Source: JAXGMV01 sp040772085
GTDB taxonomy: Bacteria > Chloroflexota > Anaerolineae > Anaerolineales > Anaerolineaceae
Reading direction: 5' to 3'
NCBI GenBank assembly: GCA_040772085.1
Contig: JAXGYU010000001.1
Span: forward strand, 1,488,001-1,552,000
Length of the DNA: 64,000 nt
A program made the translations under genes and the position numbers. Below the pieces are notes generated by a model. That model saw only the letters and a program-made list of their open reading frames with translations. It searched no databases and was not told the DNA's origin. Shown here in pieces: positions 58,599 through 64,000 of the stretch (positions are counted from its first letter, which is position 1; each line of letters opens with the position of its first letter).

Positions 58599-58622
58599 AA
58601 GCCGGCTTGCGCCGGCTTTTTT
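58599..58622 (+). terminator. Terminator after the phage-like cassette
   Basis: AAGCCGGC-TTGC-GCCGGC followed by TTTTTT. It ends the cassette or the small peptide gene. Confidence 0.85.
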
Positions 58623-58660
58623 GTCTCTGGTGATAAGGGGTGCAACCCCATATTTCCTCT

Positions 58661-58839
58661 CCAAATTTGTGCAGCAAGCCAAGCCCACCCCCCTCAGTTC
58701 CTCCTTTTTCGCGCAGAACGCGAAAAAGGAGGGAGGTTAAAAAAGCCAAATTCCTTTCCCAAATTTGTGGAGCAAGCCAAGCCCACCCCCCCTCAGTCCC
58801 CCCTTTTGCGCACAGAGCGCGAAAATGGAGGGAGGTTAA
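58661..58839. repeat. Two direct 80-bp repeats, each with a long palindrome
   Basis: Copies at 58661-58740 and 58759-58839 (offset 98 bp) share CCAAATTTGTG, AGCAAGCCAAGCCCACCC and GGAGGGAGGTTAA. Copy 1 carries a perfect 14-bp stem (CCTCCTTTTTCGCG/CGCGAAAAAGGAGG, loop CAGAA). Copy 2 has a degenerate version. They lie between the phage-like cassette and the RsgI module. Confidence 0.8.
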
Positions 58840-58848
58840 TAGAGTAGA

Positions 58849-59754
58849 TCAGTCATCATCGTACTCATCGTCATCGTCGTCATCATCATCGCCGCCGAAG
58901 AAATAAAACCAGGGCGTCGGCGTGGGCGTCCGCTTCTGCGGGAAGCTGCCATCATAAATACCTGGCGTCGGTGTCGGCGTCAGATGCAAATTGCCGGGCA
59001 GACGCTCGATGCTGCCTTCATATTTGTTGTGAGCCAGGAAATACAGCTCATTGAGCGGCAACCTCACCAGCTCTTCCATACTCATTTGCGGATTGAGCTT
59101 TCTGGCTTCGATCGCCAGATGCAGGATGCCCATGGAAACCTCGAGCGATCCAGCCTCCTCTTCCATTACCTCACGCGGCAGTACCTGACTGTATACCTGT
59201 GAAGATGGCATGCCCACCAGATCCTTGACCTCGATCACAAGCTTGTTCTCAAGCCGGGCAGCCTTGGTCTTATTCTGGTTTTCAACCGTGATCAGAATGG
59301 CACTTTCCGCGTCCTGCAGGTAGCCATGCTGGTAGAGGGAGCCCATCAGCGCGTTGACCACATTCTGCACCTTGACCTGCTTATAGCCGATGCCGCTGAT
59401 GACCGGTATCGCGTCGTCGTTCAGCGCCCGTACCGCTACCACCCGATCCATATTGTTGACCTGGATCTCGATGCTGGGGTTCACATCCACCCCCACCAGA
59501 CTGTCGACCCGCAGGAACTGATACCAGCCAGCAAAAGCGACCATCAGCATCATGGCGAAGATTGCCATACTGGAAGCGAACGCCCAGAAGTACAGCCGTG
59601 TTTTTGGTTTTGAGACGAGCAGTGGCTGCGTGGTGATGGCATCGTGCGCGCGCATTTTCTGCACCGGCGTGTTCATTGCCGCGTCCAGTACGTTGGGCGT
59701 GATCTGTTTCACATCCTCTCGCAAGGCAGTTAGAATTTGCTTGTCATCGACCAT
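58849..59754 (-). CDS. RsgI-like membrane anti-sigma factor with Asp-rich end
   Basis: A 301-residue protein. Cytosolic N-terminus about 50 residues (ILTALREDVKQITPNVLDAAM), one membrane helix (about 53-76), and an RsgI_N-like extracytoplasmic domain with VGVDVNPSIEIQVNNMDRVVAVRALNDDA. The Asn-Pro in DVNPSIE is the autoproteolysis site known in RsgI proteins. The domain goes on with KVQNVVNALMGSLYQHGYLQDAESAILITVEN. A Pro/Thr linker (TPTPTPGIYDG, TPTPTPW) leads to a terminal Asp tract. It lies 6 bp after the ECF sigma gene and is its likely inhibitor. Confidence 0.85.
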   Translation of the reverse strand: MVDDKQILTALREDVKQITPNVLDAAMNTPVQKMRAHDAITTQPLLVSKPKTRLYFWAFASSMAIFAMMLMVAFAGWYQFLRVDSLVGVDVNPSIEIQVNNMDRVVAVRALNDDAIPVISGIGYKQVKVQNVVNALMGSLYQHGYLQDAESAILITVENQNKTKAARLENKLVIEVKDLVGMPSSQVYSQVLPREVMEEEAGSLEVSMGILHLAIEARKLNPQMSMEELVRLPLNELYFLAHNKYEGSIERLPGNLHLTPTPTPGIYDGSFPQKRTPTPTPWFYFFGGDDDDDDDDEYDDD

Positions 59755-59760
59755 AAGACC

Positions 59761-60330
59761 TCACACTCGCTCTAAAACAGTCCGCAGTTTTTTAAGGCTG
59801 CGCTGATATTTTGATAGTACGGTTGGCAGCGGGACATCCAGGTTCTCAGCAATCTCACGATGCTTGTAGCCCGCGACCGCGTGCAGCAATACGATGGAAC
59901 GCTCCGATTCATCCAGATGCGTCAGCGCGACTTCCAGGGCGCGGGCCGTGTCGGAATTCGGCTTGGTTGCCAGGTGCGGGCTGTCTTCCAGTTCATCCAG
60001 CGAATAATCAGACATCCTGCTCTGCTGTCTCAGGCGCATCATCGAAAGGTTACGCGCGATTGTGAACACCCACGCCATCGGTTTGCCCTGCGGCTGATAC
60101 AAGTGCGCCGCCGACCGGATTTTGAGATAAGTCTCTTGTAAAAGTTCTTCAGCGTCATGCTGGTTTTTGACCAGCGAGAGTATGAAGGCGAACAATGCCG
60201 GGTTTACCAGCTCGTAAAACTGCTGGAACGCGTGCTTGTCATCCTTCCCAATCCTCGAAATCAGCCTTTCGTCCAGTCTGAACGGCTTGTAAGGTTGTGG
60301 GTCGGAATTGGTTCTGCCAAAGAGTGACAT
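59761..60330 (-). CDS. ECF RNA polymerase sigma factor (RsgI module)
   Basis: A 189-residue sigma-70 protein with regions 2 and 4. Region 2 has LVKNQHDAEELLQETYLKIRSAAHLYQPQGKPMAWVFTIARNLSMMRLR; region 4 has HLDESERSIVLLHAVAGYKHREIAENLDVPLPTVLSKYQRSLKKLR. It lies between two RsgI-like genes in one operon (hairpin on the 5' side, 6-bp gap on the 3' side). It would switch on genes after release from the membrane partner. The regulon cannot be read here. Confidence 0.92.
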   Translation of the reverse strand: MSLFGRTNSDPQPYKPFRLDERLISRIGKDDKHAFQQFYELVNPALFAFILSLVKNQHDAEELLQETYLKIRSAAHLYQPQGKPMAWVFTIARNLSMMRLRQQSRMSDYSLDELEDSPHLATKPNSDTARALEVALTHLDESERSIVLLHAVAGYKHREIAENLDVPLPTVLSKYQRSLKKLRTVLERV

Positions 60331-60349
60331 GTCTGTTTTCGTGAGTGTT

Positions 60350-60379
60350 GGAGAGGTTCACCCGGTGGTCAACCTCTCC
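60350..60379 (-). promoter_or_regulatory. Intercistronic hairpin between the poly-Asp gene and the sigma gene
   Basis: GGAGAGGTT/AACCTCTCC, a 9-bp stem with a possible ACC/GGT extension inside. No T run follows on the minus strand. It is the third operon in the window with such a hairpin after its first gene. Confidence 0.65.
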
Positions 60380-60436
60380 ATTCATTATCCCTGATAAGCC
60401 AGCGACGGGAAACACTCTGCCAAAGGTGCCGGCATC

Positions 60437-61381
60437 CTAGTCATCATCCCCGTCATCATCATCATCATCATCATCGTCATCATCGTCGTCATCATCGTCG
60501 TTGACTTCATTGTAATCGTCGTCATCATCGTCATCGTCGTCGTACAGGTCGTCGTTGTCATCATCCATATCATCATCGTCATCATCATAACGATCGTCGT
60601 TGTCGTCGTCCATGTCATCATCGTCATCATCATAACGATCGTCGTTGTCGTCGTCCATGTCATCATCGTCATCATCATAACGATCGTCGTCGTCATCGTC
60701 CATATCATCATCGTCATCATCATTGCGATCATCGTCGTCATCCCGGTCGTCCCAGTCATCGTCCCAGTTCAAAATCAGGGTTTCCAGCGGGATGTTGTTC
60801 GCTTCGGCGAAGGCGATGATCTCAGCCAGGCTCATCTTGCTCAACTGGAGTTTGTCATCATCGTCCAGATCGTCAAAAAGTGATTTGATCAGCTTATACT
60901 TGCCGAGCGAGAGGTGAAGCTCTCTGGCTTCTTTCCTGTCATCATCGTCAAAATCCATGATCTGCGAATAGACGTCCGTGTTCTCGTAATACTCCTTGAG
61001 CCAGTAGGTGATCTGGTAGTTGATTCTGGTCAGTAGTTCGCGCGAGTCATCGCTGTCGTCAGCGCTGAGCAGCATCTTGGATTCGGGGTCGATCAGATAG
61101 CCATTCTCGAGCAGCAGGCCGATGATTTGCTGGACTGCGTCGTCCACTTCCAGCCCTGAGAGTTTGGTATTTTTCAGCAGGGTCACGCCGTCATCATTGG
61201 TGCCCTTGATCTCGACTACCTTGTTGAAGCGGTTATAGGTCATTTCAATGCCCGGGTTGACATCGATCGAAACGTACCCCACCGGCTTGCTGAAGAACCA
61301 CAGACCTCCAATAACGAGGGCGAAGATCATACTGAATACCAGTCCAATGCCGATTACTATCTTGCTGATTGTTGCTGTCAT
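60437..61381 (-). CDS. RsgI-like membrane protein with a repeated poly-Asp tail
   Basis: A 314-residue protein. The N-terminal tail has only about 6 residues; one membrane helix follows (SKIVIGIGLVFSMIFALVIGG), then an RsgI_N-like domain with VSIDVNPGIEMTYNRFNKVVEIKGTN (Asn-Pro autoproteolysis motif) and VQQIIGLLLENGYLID. After about residue 205 the sequence is extremely acidic: about 80 of the last 108 residues are Asp. Four tandem 15-residue units (MDDDNDDRYDDDDDD) are followed by an uninterrupted Asp run. The start at 61381 has AAAGGAG upstream. With no cytosolic domain it is not a classical anti-sigma factor; possibly a decoy or metal-binding sensor. Confidence 0.78.
   Translation of the reverse strand: MTATISKIVIGIGLVFSMIFALVIGGLWFFSKPVGYVSIDVNPGIEMTYNRFNKVVEIKGTNDDGVTLLKNTKLSGLEVDDAVQQIIGLLLENGYLIDPESKMLLSADDSDDSRELLTRINYQITYWLKEYYENTDVYSQIMDFDDDDRKEARELHLSLGKYKLIKSLFDDLDDDDKLQLSKMSLAEIIAFAEANNIPLETLILNWDDDWDDRDDDDDRNDDDDDDMDDDDDDRYDDDDDDMDDDNDDRYDDDDDDMDDDNDDRYDDDDDDMDDDNDDLYDDDDDDDDDYNEVNDDDDDDDDDDDDDDDDGDDD
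60540..60740 (-). repeat. In-gene tandem 45-bp repeat coding for 15-residue Asp-rich units
   Basis: Four nearly identical 45-bp units within the poly-Asp gene, each reading M-D3-(N or D)-D2-(R or L)-Y-D6. The flanks are runs of GAT/GAC codons. It invites slippage or unequal exchange. Confidence 0.8.
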
Positions 61382-61543
61382 TTCATTCTCCTTTATTCTC
61401 ATTGCAGGAATTTCTGCTTACATGGGGTTAATGCGCCAGCCGGGCAAATTAATGCATGCGTTGGCAAATTGCGTAAATTGGTTGAACTGAGTTGTCGGCG
61501 TGGTCAGAAGGAGATGCCTTTAGCGGCATGGGTGGAATAGGCA

Positions 61544-61549
61544 TATAAT
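61544..61549 (+). promoter_or_regulatory. -10 box for trpS
   Basis: TATAAT 31 bp before the trpS ATG. No strong -35. No T-box or other leader was seen. Confidence 0.5.
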
Positions 61550-61580
61550 GTCAAGCATAAATATTGATGAGAGGTCGACC

Positions 61581-62585
61581 ATGAGCGAAACAAGCAGAAA
61601 ACCAATCCTGTTTTCCGGCATTCAGCCTTCGGGGCACATCCATATTGGCAACTACATCGGCGCGATGAGTAATTTCCTGTTGCTGGAAAAGGATTATGAC
61701 TGCCTGTTCTCCATCGTTGACCTGCACGCGCTGACCGTGCGCCAGGAGCCGGCAGCCCTGCGCCGCAAGACGCTCGAGCTGGCTGCCTTGTACATCGCCA
61801 GCGGTCTGAACCCCGAGCGCAGCATCATCTACTGCCAGAGTCACGTGCCCCAGCACGCTGAGCTGGCGTGGATTCTGAACTGCTTTACCTATATTGGCGA
61901 GCTGTCGCGCATGACGCAGTTCAAGGACAAGGCCAAACAGCACAAGGAAAACATCAATGCCGGCCTGTACACCTACCCGGTGCTGATGGCGGCGGATATC
62001 CTGCTCTACCAGGCTGACCTGGTTCCCGTGGGCGCCGACCAGAAGCAGCACCTGGAAATCACGCGCGACATCGCCGAGCGCTTCAACGCCATTCACCCGG
62101 GCGTCTTCCGTGTGCCGGAGCCCTACATCCCCAAGGAGACCGCTAAGGTCATGAGCCTGATGGACCCCACGCGAAAAATGTCGAAGTCGGATCCGGAGGA
62201 TAGCTTCATTGCCCTGACCGACAAACCGGAGGATGTGGCGCGCAAGTTCCGTCGCGCGGTGACCGACTCGGAGTCGGAGATTCGCTTCGACCCTGAGAAC
62301 AAACCGGGCGTCTCCAACCTGCTGTCGATCCTCTCGACTTTATCTAGAGAAAGCATGGATTCCATCGTCTCCCGCATGGCGGGTCAGGGGTATGGCAAGC
62401 TGAAGGAGGAGGCGGCTGAGGTCACTATCCAGACGCTCAAGCCCATCCAGGCGCACTATACCGAGCTGACCAACGACAAGGAATACATGGCGCGGACGCT
62501 CAAAACGAACGCGGAGCGCGCCCAGGCGCTGGCTGACAGGACGCTGCGCAAGGTCTATAAGAAGCTGGGTCTCTACCAGTTCTGA
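61581..62585 (+). CDS. trpS: Tryptophan-tRNA ligase
   Basis: A 334-residue class I synthetase that charges tRNA-Trp. The signatures are FSGIQPSGHIHIGNYIGAM (HIGN version of HIGH), TYPVLMAADILLYQADLVPVGADQKQHLEITRDIAERFN and KMSKSDPEDSF (KMSKS). The C-terminal helical part contains the anticodon-binding region. The start at 61581 has GAGAGG upstream and fits the family length; a reading from 61548 is possible. Monocistronic. Confidence 0.95.
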   Translation: MSETSRKPILFSGIQPSGHIHIGNYIGAMSNFLLLEKDYDCLFSIVDLHALTVRQEPAALRRKTLELAALYIASGLNPERSIIYCQSHVPQHAELAWILNCFTYIGELSRMTQFKDKAKQHKENINAGLYTYPVLMAADILLYQADLVPVGADQKQHLEITRDIAERFNAIHPGVFRVPEPYIPKETAKVMSLMDPTRKMSKSDPEDSFIALTDKPEDVARKFRRAVTDSESEIRFDPENKPGVSNLLSILSTLSRESMDSIVSRMAGQGYGKLKEEAAEVTIQTLKPIQAHYTELTNDKEYMARTLKTNAERAQALADRTLRKVYKKLGLYQF

Positions 62586-62677
62586 GAATAAGGCAATGAA
62601 TCCATGCCGGCACAGACCGCTTTAGCGAGAGCCAGAGGCGGAATGTTGGCGGTTCAGTTTTATAACCGGAAAATTTT

Positions 62678-64000
62678 TCATGCCTGTTCGAGCAGCATGA
62701 CGCGTTCGGCATTCAGTACCGGCTCGTCGCGGTTTTCATAACTCGCCATCACGCCTTCCATGACATACAGCCTGCCGTTCTCGAGCAGATCGCGATAGCG
62801 CTCATAAGCCGGCGGGTAGAGTGTCACATTGATCACGCCTTCCAGATCCTCGAGCACCATGAAGGCCATCATGCGGCCATTGGCTGCCGGCCGGCGCCGC
62901 AGACTCTGACACATGCCCGCCACGCGCAGCCGCTTTTCGAGCTGTGTGATCGCCTCCGAACTGGTGGTGATATCCATGCCGGCCAGACGCTCGCTGTAAA
63001 TCTCGATCGGGTGCGCTTCCACGCTGATGCCGAGGACGCGCTGCTGTGCTTCCAGGCGTTGACGCAAATCCCATTCCTCCCGGGCTGCTTCAGCTGGCTC
63101 ATGGTCGAAGAGTGAGAGCTGTCCCGCTGCCGGCTGGGTGTCACCCGCGCGATTCAGCAGCTCGGGAATGCTGCCCATGCCGGCAAACCCGCCGCAGCTC
63201 ACCAGGCTGACCAGCTCTGCCGGACGCGGCTGCACCTGCAGCAGGAAATGATCATAACTGTGGAAGGGGCGCTGCCGCACGATCTGGCTGATGGTGCGCT
63301 GGGTCAAGCCGCTGACCTGATTCAGCCCCATGTACAGTTCAGCGCCATCCCTGGGATAGCTGACGGAAAATTCGTGCCGTGAGTGGTTGATATGCGGCGG
63401 ATGCACCTTCAGCCCCAGCCGGCGCGCCTCCGCCAGATACACCCGCTGACCATAATAACCGCCCCAATTGGCCATCACCGCTGCCAGAAATTCAGCCGGG
63501 AAGTGAGTCTTGCACCAGGCAGAACGCCAGGCAGCCAGCGCGTAAGAGGCGGCATGCGCCTTCGGGAAGCCGTAGCCGGCAAAAGCGGCCATCAGCTCCC
63601 AGAGTTTCTCAGCCGTTTCCAGCGGCACAGCATGCAGCTCACGCGCGCCTGCCAGGAACTTCTCGCGCAGAGTCTGCATCTGCTTGCCGGGGTCGAAGTG
63701 CGTCATGGCGCGCCGCAGCAGCTCGGACTCGGTCAGGCTCAGGCCGCCGATGGCGTTGGCGATGCGCAGCACCTGTTCCTGATACAGCACAATGCCGTTG
63801 CTCTCGCGCAGGATTGGCTCGAGGGTTGGGTGCAAGTAGGTGGTTGATTCGACGCCGGTCTGCCGGCGGATGAAAACATCACGGAAGCCGCCCTTGAGCG
63901 GTCCCGGACGGTAGAGCGAGAGCGCCCGCGTCAGATCCTCGACGCTGCCGGCTTTGATCGCCCGCAAGGTGGCGCGCATGCCGGGGCTCTCGATCTGAAA
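62678..64000 (-). CDS. dnaE: DNA polymerase III alpha-type subunit (DnaE), 3' part
   Basis: The gene enters from the right window edge and is cut at its 5' end, leaving about 440 codons. QIESPGMRATL, YRPGPL, GIVLYQEQVLRIANAIGGLSLTESELLRRAM and FAGYGFPKAHAASYALAAWRSAWCKTHFPAEFLAAVM are C-family polymerase motifs, followed by tandem HhH and OB-fold regions (RRPAANGRMMAFMVLEDLEGVINVTLYP). Whether it is the replicative DnaE or the error-prone DnaE2 cannot be decided from this part; the short terminal region after the OB domain favours the DnaE2-like type. The C-terminus lacks a long tau-binding tail. Confidence 0.85.
   Translation of the reverse strand, partial: FQIESPGMRATLRAIKAGSVEDLTRALSLYRPGPLKGGFRDVFIRRQTGVESTTYLHPTLEPILRESNGIVLYQEQVLRIANAIGGLSLTESELLRRAMTHFDPGKQMQTLREKFLAGARELHAVPLETAEKLWELMAAFAGYGFPKAHAASYALAAWRSAWCKTHFPAEFLAAVMANWGGYYGQRVYLAEARRLGLKVHPPHINHSRHEFSVSYPRDGAELYMGLNQVSGLTQRTISQIVRQRPFHSYDHFLLQVQPRPAELVSLVSCGGFAGMGSIPELLNRAGDTQPAAGQLSLFDHEPAEAAREEWDLRQRLEAQQRVLGISVEAHPIEIYSERLAGMDITTSSEAITQLEKRLRVAGMCQSLRRRPAANGRMMAFMVLEDLEGVINVTLYPPAYERYRDLLENGRLYVMEGVMASYENRDEPVLNAERVMLLEQA

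Noticed and set aside
60385..60759. Met/Thr-rich 124-codon frame on the minus strand
   Set aside because: It is the frame-shifted reading of the GAT/GAC repeats of the poly-Asp gene.
61382..61580. T-box leader for trpS
   Set aside because: No T-box sequence, specifier hairpin or terminator was found; only a -10 box and two direct GGCAAATT repeats are present.

Overview
The window is about 57% GC and looks like chromosomal DNA from an uncultured Chloroflexota, most likely Anaerolineae-like. This assignment is inference from gene content and style: lipoproteins whose lipobox cysteine is followed by Ala/Thr/Pro/Glu-rich linkers (PstS, ZnuA-like, LivK-like and META-domain proteins), a stand-alone AICAR formyltransferase, a SpoVS protein, large single-pass ECF anti-sigma proteins and abundant palindromic intergenic repeats. 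No rRNA or tRNA gene was seen.

Layout. 1-6.7 kb: an edge-truncated membrane P-loop ATPase, a ferritin-like protein, a methyltransferase, an arsenic operon (arsR, thiol-redox protein, acr3, arsP-like permease) and hpt. 6.8-10.8 kb: an acyl-ACP thioesterase and a zinc-uptake operon led by a Fur/Zur regulator under a 31-bp palindrome. 10.8-18.1 kb: a phosphate regulon, comprising a PhoR-like kinase, a phased Pho-box array and pstSCAB-phoU-arsC, with arsenate reductase translationally coupled to phoU. 18.3-24.3 kb: Mrp ATPase, three small enzyme-like proteins, AICAR formyltransferase behind a probable ZTP riboswitch, a META lipoprotein and a creatininase-family enzyme. 24.3-30.5 kb: a lactate permease with a tiny membrane partner, and MgtA-type ATPase plus a lysyl-PG-synthase-like protein. 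30.6-35.5 kb: an ECF sigma factor with a very large anti-sigma-like partner, then a 2-kb cluster of palindromic repeats with a roughly 200-bp period. 35.5-45.4 kb: D-cysteine-desulfhydrase-like enzyme, a branched-chain amino-acid-type ABC transporter with a LivM-LivG fusion, a GntR regulator, an amidohydrolase, a GH13-like protein and a histidine phosphatase. 45.5-48.3 kb: a ferredoxin, SpoVS, a DnaA-box cluster beside an AT-rich segment (candidate oriC or DnaA-titration locus), a nucleotidyltransferase and a deoxynucleoside kinase.

49.0-58.4 kb: a compact phage-like cassette with a terminase, a protease-scaffold-capsid fusion, a holin-like protein, connector-like proteins, an M23 lysin, a portal and an appendage-like protein. 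It has no recognisable integrase, repressor, replication or tail genes. 58.8-61.4 kb: a three-gene module of one ECF sigma factor between two RsgI-like membrane proteins, both with poly-aspartate tails; one tail has about 80 Asp in its last 108 residues, including four 15-residue repeats. 61.6-64.0 kb: trpS and the 3' part of a DnaE-type polymerase gene.

The loci most likely to be undescribed are the tail-less capsid cassette and the poly-Asp RsgI/ECF module. The DnaA-box cluster, the ZTP riboswitch and the palindromic-repeat array are strong secondary signals. Three operons (pst, liv and RsgI/ECF) place a stable hairpin directly after the first cistron. All function calls come from reading the sequence without database searches.
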